Below are positions 53,953-63,444 of a stretch of 64,000 bases of DNA, one piece after another (the first letter of the stretch is position 1; every line of letters begins with the position of its first letter). The stretch spans positions 248,001 to 312,000 of the forward strand of contig NZ_VEXQ01000001.1 of NCBI RefSeq assembly GCF_006376615.1, written 5' to 3'. Below the pieces are notes generated by a model. That model had not been told where the DNA came from. It ran no database searches and saw only the letters and a list, made by a program, of their open reading frames with translations. Made by a program: the position numbers and the translations under genes. The DNA comes from Buttiauxella sp. B2. GTDB taxonomy: Bacteria; Pseudomonadota; Gammaproteobacteria; Enterobacterales; Enterobacteriaceae.

Positions 53953-54197
53953 CCGTACCTACAACACTGAAGGTCGCTTGCTCTTCATGTCGAGCAGATG
54001 GTTTACAACGTTTACGGAAAATGGATGAGTGATAACAAGGGCGATCAGGTGAGCATTCTGACGCTAATTTTAATGCAGATGTCCCACACATAACCCAGGT
54101 AATATCTCAGCAAAACAAAAAAACCTTTCAAATCAACGAATCAATCGGCCCACTCAGGTTTATTGAGGATATGATCCTGCCAGTCACGTACTTCTGA
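53953..54197 (+). pseudogene. Tyrosine integrase C-terminal fragment
   Basis: In one frame HVEQMVYNVYGKWMSDNK is the active-site end of a phage integrase (nucleophile Tyr in MVYNVYG). A one-base loss near 54061 (expected CTGAACGCT, seen CTGACGCT) breaks it; the shifted frame continues ANFNADVPHITQV...[12 protein letters not shown] and stops at 54197 inside the ycgN 3' end. Upstream, GIEPRTYNT in a third frame resembles the preceding box. The gene therefore ran through the attachment site, as many integrases do, and is now dead. Confidence 0.75.
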
Positions 54198-54587
54198 CTC
54201 TTTCACCGCAATATGGCGTACAGAAATACGTTCGCCGTGCATTGCTGCTTTCGAACCAGTAAGCAAAGGGTGCCATGTTGGCAAGTCTTTGCCTTCGGCT
54301 AACAGGCGATAAGCACATGTGTGCGGCAGCCATTCAAAGGTCGGAAGGTTATCACGAGTCAGCTTGATACAATCTGGCTCGTACTCAAAACGGCGCGTGT
54401 AGTTTTTGCACTGACAGGTTTTGATGTTTAATTGCTTACAGGCGACGTTGGTGAAATAGATTTCATCCGTGTCTTCGTCCATCAATTTATGCAGACAGCA
54501 CTGACCGCAACCATCGCAAAGAGACTCCCACTCCGCATCACTCATTTCGTCAAGAGTTTTGCACTGCCAGAACGGCGCTGTTGTCAT
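54141..54587 (-). CDS. ycgN: YcgN, CxxCxxCC zinc/iron-cluster-type protein
   Basis: 148 aa. UPF0260 (YcgN) family with the cysteine cluster [11 protein letters not shown] near residue 25 and a second set [16 protein letters not shown]. Function unknown; metal or Fe-S binding is likely. The C-terminus (ILNKPEWAD) is encoded by the phage-derived repeat. First in the usual ycgM-ycgN neighbourhood. Confidence 0.95.
   Translation of the reverse strand: MTTAPFWQCKTLDEMSDAEWESLCDGCGQCCLHKLMDEDTDEIYFTNVACKQLNIKTCQCKNYTRRFEYEPDCIKLTRDNLPTFEWLPHTCAYRLLAEGKDLPTWHPLLTGSKAAMHGERISVRHIAVKESEVRDWQDHILNKPEWAD
54148..54179. repeat. Direct repeat / putative att copy at the ycgN 3' end
   Basis: Partner of 50518-54549-type repeat (copy at 50518-50549), 29 of 32 bases the same. 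It forms the last codons of intact ycgN, so integration replaced the ycgN end with a phage-supplied equivalent without breaking the gene. Confidence 0.85.
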
Positions 54588-54676
54588 GATGGTGTCCGGT
54601 AATAAAAAAACAAGCGCACCTTATAAACAGTCTGAGCCGCAGATGCAAGTTTTGCCGCCAGCTGGCGGCAAATAGA

Positions 54677-55336
54677 TTATAGAACGCGAGTGGTCAAACT
54701 GCGATTGGCGACGCTCACTTCCAGCTCATCACCACTTACTAAAGGCCCCACACCTTCCGGTGTTCCGGTGAGGATGACATCACCCGCTCGGAGGGTAAAG
54801 AATCGACTCATATAGGCAATCAGCGGAACAATTTTGTGGATCATATCGGACGTGCTGCCTTGCTGGCGCACTTCACCGTTGATCTTCAATGCAATCGGGG
54901 AGTTTTGCGGGTCGCCACTAAATTCATTAACAGGGATAAAGCCGGAAATTGGACAAGAATTATCAAACCCTTTAGCTTTTTCCCACGGCTGGCCTGCTTT
55001 TTTAAGTTTGCCTTGTAAATCACGCAGCGTGAGATCAAGCGCCACACCATAACCGACGATGGCTTTGGTCACATGTTCTTCCGTTGCCTGTCTCAGCGTC
55101 GAACCAATCAGAATCGCGAGTTCTACCTCATGATGAACCGAACCAAATTCCTGTGGCAAAACCAGTGGCTTGCGAATATCACACAACGCGCTTTCTGGTT
55201 TGATGAATAACACTGGTTCATCGGGCGTCGCACTACCCATTTCTTTGATATGTTTTGCGTAGTTGCTACCTACGCACACTACTTTGCTGACCGGAAAATC
55301 CAGCAGCGCACCCTGCCAATTATGATGCTGATACAT
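54677..55336 (-). CDS. ycgM: YcgM, fumarylacetoacetate hydrolase family
   Basis: 219 aa (E. coli YcgM 219) from the ATG at 55336; 27 upstream in-frame codons are rejected. FAH fold with VVCVGSNYAKHIKEMG, HHEVELAILIG (metal-binding Glu residues), GYGVALDLTLRDLQ and ILTGTPEGVGPLVSGD. Related to oxaloacetate decarboxylase/acylpyruvate hydrolase FAHD1; the E. coli activity is not firmly known. 89 bp upstream of ycgN in the same direction. Confidence 0.95.
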   Translation of the reverse strand: MYQHHNWQGALLDFPVSKVVCVGSNYAKHIKEMGSATPDEPVLFIKPESALCDIRKPLVLPQEFGSVHHEVELAILIGSTLRQATEEHVTKAIVGYGVALDLTLRDLQGKLKKAGQPWEKAKGFDNSCPISGFIPVNEFSGDPQNSPIALKINGEVRQQGSTSDMIHKIVPLIAYMSRFFTLRAGDVILTGTPEGVGPLVSGDELEVSVANRSLTTRVL

Positions 55337-55428
55337 GCCTTTCCTCTGCGTCGTTGTGTTAATTACATTGTGTTTGCTGTATTTGATACTAGAGAAAAAA
55401 TTCCCGGCTGAACACAAGCGAGTGTGCG

Positions 55429-56484
55429 TTATTGTGCGATAGCGTCCGCCATCGCACCGATGCTAATCGCAAAGTAGTAAGAACGGTTCCAGTGCATGAT
55501 AGTACGGAAGTTATTAAAGACGAGGAATGAACGCCCAAGGTTATCATCCGGGGTAATAATCCAGGATTTTTGAGTAGAGGCAGGCTGTTGGGTTCCTGCT
55601 TTAAATGTGACCCCCAATTTTTGCCACTGACTAACCGTTCTGCCCTGCTCTGTTTTAGTGCCAGCAAGCATGCTGTCGAAACCTTCAGGTAAGACAATTT
55701 CTGTGCCCCAACGACCATCTGCTTTCCAGCCTTCGGTTTCCAGGTAGTTGGCTGTTGATGCAAAAACATCGCTGGTGTCCTTCCAGATATCGATTTTCCC
55801 ATCACCGTCACCATCTGCGCCGTAGCGCAGATATGAACTCGGCATAAACTGATTTTGCCCCATCGCACCCGCCCACGAGCCTTTCAATTCATCCTTGGTA
55901 ATATGGCCCTGGTCGAGGATCTGCAAGGACGCCATCAGTTCTTTAGTGAAAAACGCTTCACGACGACCTTCAAAAGCCAGTGTCGACAGCGCTGAAATGA
56001 TGTCTTCTTTACCCTGAATTTCACCAAAATGACTTTCCATTGCCCACAATGCAACAATGTACTGGCTTTGCACGCCGGTACGTTGGCTTATCGCATTTAA
56101 TTCATTTTGATGTTGTTGATACTGGATACGTGCTTGTTCAATCTTCTGCGGGGTAATGACGCGAGCAAGATATTCATCAAGCATGATTTTTTTTTCGAGT
56201 TGGTTTTGGTCAGATTTTATGACCCGATCAACAAAATGGACGTTGGCGAATGCGCTATTGATGGTGCTATCACTTATCCCTTGAAGTCTGGCTTGTGCTT
56301 TGAGGGTTTCGATATAAGCGGGAAATTCATTAGGGTCGCGCCCTTGCTGTGCGAGTGTTGTTGCCGCAGACTGCGAAGCTTTAGGTGGGTTAACAATGGA
56401 TTGCGTCTGTGCCCCCAAGGGCGAAGCTGTATAACTGCCAAGCATTAAGGCGATGACGGTTAAACAAATTGCTGGAGTATTCAT
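55429..56484 (-). CDS. Lytic murein transglycosylase (MltB family)
   Basis: About 351 aa. Signal peptide, then the SLT_2/MltB domain: catalytic Glu in VALWAMESHFGEIQG, GSWAGAMGQNQFMPSSYLRYG, DGDGDGKIDIWKDTSDVFASTANYL, and a C-terminal NFRTIMHWNRSYYFAISIG segment typical of MltB relatives. The second ATG (56484) has better spacing from GGGG than the first (56487). No lipobox, so probably a soluble periplasmic enzyme. Not present at this place in E. coli K-12 as I recall. Confidence 0.92.
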   Translation of the reverse strand: MNTPAICLTVIALMLGSYTASPLGAQTQSIVNPPKASQSAATTLAQQGRDPNEFPAYIETLKAQARLQGISDSTINSAFANVHFVDRVIKSDQNQLEKKIMLDEYLARVITPQKIEQARIQYQQHQNELNAISQRTGVQSQYIVALWAMESHFGEIQGKEDIISALSTLAFEGRREAFFTKELMASLQILDQGHITKDELKGSWAGAMGQNQFMPSSYLRYGADGDGDGKIDIWKDTSDVFASTANYLETEGWKADGRWGTEIVLPEGFDSMLAGTKTEQGRTVSQWQKLGVTFKAGTQQPASTQKSWIITPDDNLGRSFLVFNNFRTIMHWNRSYYFAISIGAMADAIAQ

Positions 56485-56559
56485 CATTTTCCCCGCGGTT
56501 ATTTGTTCTAATTACCATCGCCCTTTATGCCCAGGAAAGATTGAGTAGTAGTCTGAAAT

Positions 56560-56835
56560 TTATTTTTTCGGACTATTATCGAGATGCATTTTTAACAAAC
56601 TTTCAGGCGGCGGCGGTAATTGTAAATAATAGCCGACATCTTTGAGAGCTTGTTTTACTTTATCAAAATCAGCATTAGCCAGTTTTTTACTCCCATCAAG
56701 CGGCAATATCATCGCCAATTGAGGTGTACCAAAACCTTTCATCAATTCTTCAGGTACGCGAGAGAAATCGTCTTTTTTTTCGACATAAAGATAAGTCTGG
56801 TCACGTTTGCTACTTCTGTAGATCACACAAAACAT
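56560..56835 (-). CDS. ycgL: YcgL family protein
   Basis: 91 aa. Typical Ycg[45 protein letters not shown]. Small cytosolic alpha/beta protein of unknown function, constantly found divergent from minCDE in enterics. Confidence 0.95.
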   Translation of the reverse strand: MFCVIYRSSKRDQTYLYVEKKDDFSRVPEELMKGFGTPQLAMILPLDGSKKLANADFDKVKQALKDVGYYLQLPPPPESLLKMHLDNSPKK

Positions 56836-56961
56836 TTTTTTTACTCTATTTTCGCCAGATGGTGGCTTGCCTGAATATACTGGTGACTATAACATGCCAG
56901 ATGTACTTCGGAATATCGTCCCACACGGGTGGGGATTAAAACTGAATTGAGTAAGGCCAGG

Positions 56962-57669
56962 ATGTCAAACACGCCAATCGAGTTAAAAGGCAGCAGTTTT
57001 ACCTTATCAGTGCTTCATTTACATGATGCACAACCCGAGGTGATTCTCCAGGCCCTTCAGGACAAAGTATCCCAGGCACCAGCTTTTCTGAAAAATGCCC
57101 CCGTGGTGGTGAATGTTGCCAGCCTCGATGGTTCAGTTAACTGGAAGAAAGTCCAGCAAGCGGTGGTTTCTTCCGGTTTGCGAGTAGTCGGTATAAGCGG
57201 TTGTAAAGACGAAGCGTTAAAGAAAGAAATTGAGCGCGCCGGATTACCCCTACTGACTGAAGGGAAAGAAAAAAATTCACGTACTAAGGCCGCATCTGTT
57301 GAGGCCGTAGCTCCTGTCGAACCTATTGTTAACCCGATCACAAAAACGCGATTGATTGATACCCCGGTTCGTTCCGGCCAGCGCATTTATGCACCAAACT
57401 GTGATTTGATTATCACCAATCACGTCAGTGCCGGTGCAGAACTTATCGCTGATGGTAATATTCATGTTTACGGCATGATGCGTGGCCGTGCTCTGGCGGG
57501 TGCCAGTGGCGATCGTGATGCACAAATATTCTGTACAAATCTTGCTGCTGAGCTGGTCTCAATAGCGGGTGAATACTGGCTGAGTGAACAAATACCAGCC
57601 GATTATTATGGGAAAGCGGCACGCTTGAGTTTGGCCAGTGGTGCTCTCTCCGTTCAATCTTTGAATTAA
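56962..57669 (+). CDS. minC: MinC, septum-site inhibitor
   Basis: 235 aa from the ATG at 56962 (E. coli 231); 11 upstream in-frame codons are not used. N-terminal FtsZ-inhibiting domain ([20 protein letters not shown]), a variable linker rich in Val/Pro (about 105-125), and the C-terminal beta-helix binding MinD ([34 protein letters not shown]). Blocks Z-rings at cell poles. First gene of minCDE. Confidence 0.97.
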   Translation: MSNTPIELKGSSFTLSVLHLHDAQPEVILQALQDKVSQAPAFLKNAPVVVNVASLDGSVNWKKVQQAVVSSGLRVVGISGCKDEALKKEIERAGLPLLTEGKEKNSRTKAASVEAVAPVEPIVNPITKTRLIDTPVRSGQRIYAPNCDLIITNHVSAGAELIADGNIHVYGMMRGRALAGASGDRDAQIFCTNLAAELVSIAGEYWLSEQIPADYYGKAARLSLASGALSVQSLN

Positions 57670-57693
57670 GCCCTTTTAACAAGGAATTCCTTT

Positions 57694-58506
57694 ATGGCAC
57701 GCATTATTGTTGTTACATCGGGTAAAGGGGGCGTCGGTAAGACCACGTCCAGCGCGGCCATCGCTACGGGTTTGGCCCAGAAGGGAAGAAAAACCGTCGT
57801 TATCGATTTTGATATTGGCCTGCGTAATCTCGATTTGATCATGGGTTGCGAGCGTCGTGTAGTTTATGACTTCGTTAACGTTATTCAAGGCGATGCCACG
57901 CTAAACCAGGCGTTGATCAGAGATAAACGCACCGAGCAGCTATATATTCTCCCGGCATCACAAACTCGCGATAAAGACGCCCTCACCCGCGAAGGCGTGG
58001 CTAAAGTACTCGAAGACCTGAAAAATATGGACTTCGAATTTATCGTTTGTGATTCCCCTGCGGGGATCGAAACAGGCGCATTAATGGCGCTCTATTTTGC
58101 TGATGAAGCGGTAATTACTACCAACCCTGAAGTTTCATCAGTACGAGATTCGGACCGAATTCTGGGTATTCTTTCTTCTAAATCTCGCCGTGCAGAAAAC
58201 GGTGAAGCACCGATTAAAGAACACCTGCTGTTAACTCGCTACAATCCAGGCCGTGTAAATCGCGGCGACATGCTAAGCATGGAAGATGTGCTGGAAATCC
58301 TGCGCATTCCATTGGTCGGGGTTATTCCTGAAGATCAATCTGTTCTGCGCGCTTCAAACCAGGGTGAGCCGGTCATTCTTGATCAGGAGGCTGACGCAGG
58401 TAAAGCTTACGCAGATACCGTTGAGCGCCTGCTTGGCGAAGATCGCCCTTTCCGCTTCATTGAAGAAGAGAAGAAAGGCTTCCTCAAACGCCTTTTCGGA
58501 GGATAA
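57694..58506 (+). CDS. minD: MinD, septum-site ATPase
   Basis: 270 aa. Deviant Walker A SGKGGVGKTT (residues 9-18), VVIDFDIGLRNLDLIMG, CDSPAGIETGALMAL (Walker B), and the C-terminal amphipathic membrane-targeting helix KKGFLKRLFGG. Recruits MinC to the membrane and oscillates with MinE. 24 bp after minC. Confidence 0.98.
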   Translation: MARIIVVTSGKGGVGKTTSSAAIATGLAQKGRKTVVIDFDIGLRNLDLIMGCERRVVYDFVNVIQGDATLNQALIRDKRTEQLYILPASQTRDKDALTREGVAKVLEDLKNMDFEFIVCDSPAGIETGALMALYFADEAVITTNPEVSSVRDSDRILGILSSKSRRAENGEAPIKEHLLLTRYNPGRVNRGDMLSMEDVLEILRIPLVGVIPEDQSVLRASNQGEPVILDQEADAGKAYADTVERLLGEDRPFRFIEEEKKGFLKRLFGG

Positions 58507-58509
58507 GTT

Positions 58510-58788
58510 ATGGCATTACTAGACTTTTTTCTCTCACGGAAAAAGAACACCGCCAACATTGCAAAAGAACGTCTGCAAATAATCGTGGCAGAACGTCGCC
58601 GTGGCGATAGTGAACCGCATTATTTACCGCAGCTAAAACGCGATATTCTTGAAGTGATTTGCAAATACGTAAAAATCGATCCAGAGATGTTAACCGTCGT
58701 TCTCGATCAAAAAGATGACGATATTTCTGTTCTGGAACTTAACGTAACGTTGCCAGAAACTCAGGAAGCAACAACTAAATCCGCGTAG
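58510..58788 (+). CDS. minE: MinE, topological specificity factor
   Basis: 92 aa (E. coli 88). N-terminal membrane/MinD-binding part ([31 protein letters not shown]) and C-terminal dimerisation domain ([18 protein letters not shown]). Stimulates MinD ATPase, confining MinCD to the poles. 3 bp after minD; the C-terminal tail is about four residues longer than E. coli. Confidence 0.97.
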   Translation: MALLDFFLSRKKNTANIAKERLQIIVAERRRGDSEPHYLPQLKRDILEVICKYVKIDPEMLTVVLDQKDDDISVLELNVTLPETQEATTKSA

Positions 58789-58801
58789 TTTTGTTTCGCG
58801 G

Positions 58802-58840
58802 AATAAACCCCCAGGATTTATCCAGGGGGTTTATTAATTT
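58802..58840 (+). terminator. minCDE terminator
   Basis: AATAAACCCCC and GGGGGTTTATT pair over 11 bp around a 12-base loop, followed by AATTTTT, 14 bp after minE. Confidence 0.88.
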
Positions 58841-58948
58841 TTGCGTACTGGTAACTATGTAATGCAGATAATTCTTAAAGGCTAATGAACCTATTCCATT
58901 ATCACTCCACACATCCCTGTAATTATTCCCAGTAACCCTTAACGAATA

Positions 58949-60070
58949 TTAATAGTCTGCCAACAACGTTTTTAAAGCTTCACCCATTACACGACCGCGC
59001 CAGCCACTGATTAATTCCGGTTGCATCGCTTGCGGTTTTAATTGCCAGTGCCAGTTCAATAACTGGTTAATTTGACGACGGGATGCAAGTAGTTCAGCGC
59101 TTAATCCACAGGTTTCACTCACCTGCTGGACCAACGCTTTTATCGCTTTAAATACGCGGCGATAACCGGGCATATCCACCAGATTGCTCAACGGTTCAGG
59201 CAATTCATCGTCTGACAACGTCTGGGCTTCAGCGACCATGGCCAGCAGTGCTTTGCCATGGAAACGAATTTCACTGCCGTTCAGGCCCAGATGGTCGAGT
59301 TCACCCAAAGAACCAGGCATGTAACGAGCAACCTGCCACAAATGTTCTTCACGCACCACGAAATTGACCGCCATATCACGCTCACGAGCCTTACGCAGAC
59401 GCCATGAGGCCAGTTTCTTCAGGCAAGCCAATTGACGTGGCTTTAATTGCCATGCGTTGCTGACCTCACGCCACGCTTCTTCAGGGTCCAATACATCCTG
59501 ACGGCGTGCGGCCATCAAGTTGCATTCATCCAGAGCGGCATCCATCCAACCCGCGGCTTGCGTCTCTTCCATTAACTTATGCGCAATTGGCAGCAGGTAA
59601 AGCACGTCTGCGGCAGCATATTCACACTGGCGTTCAGTCAGTGGACGCGCCAGCCAATCGGTACGAGATTCGCTTTTATCCAGTGCAATGCCGGTAAAGG
59701 ACTCAACGATGGTTGCAAAACCGCAAGAAAGCGCTCGTCCGCTGAAAGCGGCCAGAATCTGCGTATCGATAAACGGATTAGGTTGCATGCCAAAGGCATT
59801 AAGGAACACTTCCAGGTCTTCGCTGCCTGCGTGCAGGAACTTAATCACCGCTGTATCTTGCAGCAGCATTTTAAACGGCGACCAGTCTGAAATTGCCAAC
59901 GGGTCGATAAGCGAAATTGTTTCGCCGTCGTACAACTGAATCAAACCCAGTTGCGGGTAGTAAGTCCTTGTGCGGACAAATTCAGTATCCAGCGCGATAG
60001 CCGGAAAGTGACGGGCCGCTTCGCACACATTGGCAAGCGCTTCGTCGGTGATAATCATTTGGTAAGTCAA
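58949..60070 (-). CDS. rnd: Ribonuclease D
   Basis: 373 aa from a TTG start at 60070, corresponding to the UUG start of E. coli rnd (375 aa), with AAGAGAA upstream; the ATG at 60097 would add nine unrelated residues. DEDDy exonuclease domain (ALDTEFVRTRTYYPQLGLIQL-type Exo I, LHAGSEDLEVFL, ERQCEYAAADVLYLLPI), then two HRDC-type domains. Trims 3' ends of tRNA and small RNAs. Weak start codon keeps expression low in E. coli. Confidence 0.96.
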   Translation of the reverse strand: MTYQMIITDEALANVCEAARHFPAIALDTEFVRTRTYYPQLGLIQLYDGETISLIDPLAISDWSPFKMLLQDTAVIKFLHAGSEDLEVFLNAFGMQPNPFIDTQILAAFSGRALSCGFATIVESFTGIALDKSESRTDWLARPLTERQCEYAAADVLYLLPIAHKLMEETQAAGWMDAALDECNLMAARRQDVLDPEEAWREVSNAWQLKPRQLACLKKLASWRLRKARERDMAVNFVVREEHLWQVARYMPGSLGELDHLGLNGSEIRFHGKALLAMVAEAQTLSDDELPEPLSNLVDMPGYRRVFKAIKALVQQVSETCGLSAELLASRRQINQLLNWHWQLKPQAMQPELISGWRGRVMGEALKTLLADY

Positions 60071-60096
60071 ATTCAGTTCTCTTAGGTTTGCGCCCA

Positions 60097-60122
60097 TAAA
60101 AAACGCCGGCAGAACCGGCGTT
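60097..60122 (-). terminator. fadD terminator
   Basis: On the minus strand AACGCCGG-TTCTG-CCGGCGTT followed by T's, 20 bp after the fadD stop and just before the rnd start region. Confidence 0.9.
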
Positions 60123-60141
60123 AGGGTGACTGACTCGGAGC

Positions 60142-61827
60142 TCAGGCGTTATTGTTGCCTTTACTGACCGATTCGTCACGAAGTTCTCGTCGTAATATTT
60201 TGCCCACGTTCGATTTTGGCAATTCTTCGCGGAACTCTACAATCTTAGGTACTTTATAGCCAGTAAGGTGGCGGCGACAAAAAATGACCAACGCTTCATC
60301 AGTCAGTGACGCATCTTTCTTCACGACGAAGATTTTAACCGCTTCACCAGATGCACCATTCGGAACACCCACTGCCGCGACTTCAAGCACACCACTGTGT
60401 TGCATCACAACGTCTTCAATCTCGTTCGGATAGACGTTGAAGCCAGAAACCAGAATCATATCTTTCTTACGATCTACGATGCGCATGAAGCCTTCTTCAT
60501 CCATAACCGCAATGTCACCAGTACGTAGCCAACCGTCTTGAAGAATTTCATCCGTTGCGTCAGGGCGCTGCCAGTAGCCCAGCATCACCTGTGGGCCTTT
60601 CACACACAGCTCGCCAGGTTCACCAGGAGGGACTTCTTCACCTTCGTCATCAATCAATTTCACTTCAGTGGAAGGTACAGGCAACCCAATGCTACCACTG
60701 TGGTAATTCATATCGTGCGGATTGGCGCTGACTAATGGTGCACACTCAGTCAGGCCGTAGCCTTCGAGTAAGAAACGCCCTGTCAGTTTTTCCCAACGTT
60801 CAGCAACCACTTGTTGTACTGGCATCCCGCCACCAGCGGAAAGGTGCAGGCTGGAGAAGTCGAGTTGCTGGAACTCTTTGTTATTAAGCAGTGCATTGAA
60901 CAGCGTGTTAACACCGGTCATGGCGGTAAATGGATATTTAGCCAACTCTTTGACCAGACCCGGAATATCACGTGGGTTGGTGATAAGCAGGTTTTGCCCG
61001 CCAATCTCAATAAACAGCAGGCAGTTCATGGTCAACGCGAAGATATGGTAAAGCGGTAACGCCGTCACCACGAGCTCTTTGCGTTCAAACAACAGCGGAC
61101 TGTAGGCGGCCCGCACTTGCTCAAGGTTCGCCAGCATATTGCGATGTGTCAGCATCGCCCCTTTAGCAACACCTGTCGTCCCGCCGGTATATTGCAAGAA
61201 TGCGAGATCGGCATTGATGATTTCTGGTTTGATGTATTGAAGGCGATAGCCTTGTTGCAGAGCACTACGAAATGAAATGGCATCCGGCAGGTGGTATTTC
61301 GGTACCAGGCGCTTAATGTATTTAACAACGAAATTAACCAACGTACCTTTTGCCGCTGAAAGCTGGTCGCCCATTCGAGTCAAAATAACGTGTTTTACCT
61401 GGGTTTTATCAACCACTTTTTCCAGGGTGTGCGCAAAGTTTGAAACAATGATTATGGCGCTAGCGCCGCTGTCATTAAGTTGATGCTCGAGTTCACGCGG
61501 CGTATACAACGGGTTGACATTCACTACCACCATGCCCGCACGCAAAATACCAAACAACGCAATGGGATACTGCAACAGGTTCGGCATCATCAGCGCAACG
61601 CGGTCGCCCTTTTGCAGGCCAAGACCTTGTTGCAGGTACGCAGCAAACGCACGGCTCCGCTCTTCCAGCTTACGAAACGTCATCACTTCGCCCATGTTCA
61701 TGAACGCAGCTTGATCTGCATAGCGTGCCGCTGCTTGCTCAAACATATCAACCAGGGACTGATAACGGTCAGGATTTATCTCAGCCGCAACATCGGCTGG
61801 GTAGCGGTTAAGCCAAACCTTCTTCAA
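60142..61827 (-). CDS. fadD: FadD, long-chain acyl-CoA synthetase
   Basis: 561 aa from a TTG at 61827 (AGGTGG upstream), exactly the E. coli length and N-terminus ([12 protein letters not shown]); an ATG further upstream would add 22 residues. ATP/AMP motif [18 protein letters not shown], second motif [18 protein letters not shown] motif region [26 protein letters not shown]. Couples fatty-acid uptake to CoA activation at the inner membrane. A FadR site lies 73 bp upstream. Confidence 0.97.
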   Translation of the reverse strand: MKKVWLNRYPADVAAEINPDRYQSLVDMFEQAAARYADQAAFMNMGEVMTFRKLEERSRAFAAYLQQGLGLQKGDRVALMMPNLLQYPIALFGILRAGMVVVNVNPLYTPRELEHQLNDSGASAIIIVSNFAHTLEKVVDKTQVKHVILTRMGDQLSAAKGTLVNFVVKYIKRLVPKYHLPDAISFRSALQQGYRLQYIKPEIINADLAFLQYTGGTTGVAKGAMLTHRNMLANLEQVRAAYSPLLFERKELVVTALPLYHIFALTMNCLLFIEIGGQNLLITNPRDIPGLVKELAKYPFTAMTGVNTLFNALLNNKEFQQLDFSSLHLSAGGGMPVQQVVAERWEKLTGRFLLEGYGLTECAPLVSANPHDMNYHSGSIGLPVPSTEVKLIDDEGEEVPPGEPGELCVKGPQVMLGYWQRPDATDEILQDGWLRTGDIAVMDEEGFMRIVDRKKDMILVSGFNVYPNEIEDVVMQHSGVLEVAAVGVPNGASGEAVKIFVVKKDASLTDEALVIFCRRHLTGYKVPKIVEFREELPKSNVGKILRRELRDESVSKGNNNA

Positions 61828-61899
61828 GGATCCACCTCTGAATTTATTATTCGTCGTCATCACAACCCCAATATATAAACACGCCGTTAACATAATATT

Positions 61900-61916
61900 A
61901 ACTCAGCGTACCAGTT
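61900..61916 (-). promoter_or_regulatory. FadR operator of fadD
   Basis: On the minus strand AACTGGTACGCTGAGTT, close to the E. coli fadD operator as I remember it (AGCTGGTATGATGAGTT), placed upstream of the fadD start as in E. coli. Confidence 0.85.
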
Positions 61917-62031
61917 TATTAATTAGACTGATTTAAGGTTGCGAAGCACATCACTAATTATTTTTATTCAATTCTGAAAATGAAGAGACAGCGGGCATGC
62001 CGCTGTCTCTATTTTACAGTAAAACAAGCAG

Positions 62032-62634
62032 TTACTCAGTTACAATGGTCTGCACTTGTGCTGGACCTGGATTGTACCAACCGCCACCCCATCCTCCGCC
62101 GTAGCCGTAACGACCGCGGTAAGGATACGGCCCGCCCCAGAACCACGGGTCTATCGGCTGTGGTGGCATGACGACTTGTTGTACGACACGCCAACGTTTG
62201 TAGCCATTCGCCTGCATCACCATAAATTTGTATGGAGTCTCACCAATTTTGCCGTCGACCACGCCAGTGATTGGCCCAACAACCGTAATCAATTGCCCGC
62301 GAAAATCGACCGGGTCAAGGAAACCATTTACATCAGCGTAGATGCGCCCTCTTGATGGCTCACCCAATTGAGGACGTGCGCCTTCGTCAAGGTTAACCGT
62401 GGCGATTTCCAGACGAGTTCTGCCTTGCATGTTATCAATGTTCACCACTCGCCCGCCGAAACGCGCTTCTTGCCCGATATAGAGCTGCGGTGCATTCATC
62501 ACCCGCACTAAATCCTGTTGAGGCGTAGCACTGGTGCCTTTGATGGCATCCGGTATGCTGACGCAACCGCTGAGCAAAATGACTGCCGCAGTTGCCATTA
62601 ATCGGCTAACAATCCTGACGTTTATACCAGCCAT
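62032..62634 (-). CDS. yeaY: YeaY, Slp-family lipoprotein
   Basis: 200 aa (E. coli 193). Lipobox LLSGC (Cys24). Slp domain: [53 protein letters not shown]. The C-terminal tail is Gly/Tyr/Trp/Pro-rich ([17 protein letters not shown]). Outer-membrane lipoprotein paralogous to the starvation protein Slp; function unknown. Same place as in E. coli. Confidence 0.96.
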   Translation of the reverse strand: MAGINVRIVSRLMATAAVILLSGCVSIPDAIKGTSATPQQDLVRVMNAPQLYIGQEARFGGRVVNIDNMQGRTRLEIATVNLDEGARPQLGEPSRGRIYADVNGFLDPVDFRGQLITVVGPITGVVDGKIGETPYKFMVMQANGYKRWRVVQQVVMPPQPIDPWFWGGPYPYRGRYGYGGGWGGGWYNPGPAQVQTIVTE

Positions 62635-62679
62635 ATCCTTTCTCCTTAACTCAGTTTCGCTTCACGAAAACGTTGAGTG

Positions 62680-63375
62680 TTACTCTCTGCCAGGAAGTTT
62701 CTTCCATGTTACTTCGTTACGCAGATAGACCGGCTCAGCGTGCTCTACCGCCACAGTGCGACCGGCATTCAATGCCTGAATCGCCAGGGGTAGCATATCT
62801 TCAGCCGCAGGAAGTGAAACGCCACCATCACAGATGAGTAGTTCACTCTCCTGAGCCATATCAGGCCAGGCTTGCCAACCAGTGCCGACGTAAGCCCACT
62901 CGCCCTGAAGTTGTTTCAACCTTTCAGTAACCGCTTCTGGTTTCAACACGGCTTCTGTTTCTTCACCGTGCCAAACACCTTGTTCATCACGCTGATATTC
63001 AGCCCAATAAACCTCACCCATGCGTGCATCGATTGCGGCCAACACACGCGTCGCACCTGTCATACGCCATGCTCCCTGAGCCATGGTGGCAAGAGTGGAA
63101 ACGCCAATCATTGGTAACTCAGCACCCAGCGCCAACCCTTGCGCGATACCAATGCCAATGCGCACACCGGTAAAACTGCCAGGACCACGCCCATATGCCA
63201 ACGCATTCAATTGGTTAAGCGCTATACCACCTTCATCCAGGATATCGCGTACCAATGGCAGAATGCGTTGCGTGTGTTCACGTGGGCAGAGTTCGAAATG
63301 GGCACAGGACGACCCTTCGTTATACAGGGCAACCGAACAAGCTTCTGTCGCGGTATCGATGGCTAAAATTCGCAT
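62680..63375 (-). CDS. tsaB: TsaB, tRNA t6A-modification partner
   Basis: 231 aa, E. coli length. Begins [19 protein letters not shown] (ASKHA fold), then [31 protein letters not shown] and [16 protein letters not shown] at the end. Forms the TsaBDE complex for N6-threonylcarbamoyladenosine in tRNAs reading ANN codons. Essential in E. coli. Confidence 0.97.
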   Translation of the reverse strand: MRILAIDTATEACSVALYNEGSSCAHFELCPREHTQRILPLVRDILDEGGIALNQLNALAYGRGPGSFTGVRIGIGIAQGLALGAELPMIGVSTLATMAQGAWRMTGATRVLAAIDARMGEVYWAEYQRDEQGVWHGEETEAVLKPEAVTERLKQLQGEWAYVGTGWQAWPDMAQESELLICDGGVSLPAAEDMLPLAIQALNAGRTVAVEHAEPVYLRNEVTWKKLPGRE

Positions 63376-63444
63376 GTTTTGCCAACCTCTGGCGGGAAAA
63401 TAGGGTCAAAAATCGGCGCGTATCTTAACATAGTCTGGCACAAA

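Larger units (their letters stand above)
50518..54179. mobile_element. Decayed prophage in the 3' end of ycgN
   Basis: A 3.7-kb segment bounded by the 32-bp repeats. It contains an integrase C-terminal fragment beside the ycgN-proximal repeat, remnants of holin, endolysin and Rz1-type spanin genes in the normal lysis order, a SRAP stub, a deleted IS3-type element, a YcgJ gene and small unassigned genes. Gene content, damage and boundaries together support a strongly reduced lambdoid-type prophage. E. coli has umuDC/hlyE in the corresponding interval; neither is present here. Confidence 0.85.

Noticed and set aside
53935-54000. GGTTCGA-like stretch suggesting a tRNA fragment on the minus strand
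   Set aside because: The T-arm stem does not pair and no acceptor or anticodon arm is present. The same bases are better explained as part of the integrase remnant read on the plus strand.
55389-55868. 159-codon minus-strand frame overlapping the MltB-family gene in another frame
   Set aside because: Fully inside the transglycosylase gene in a different frame, no domain, product composition typical of an out-of-frame reading.
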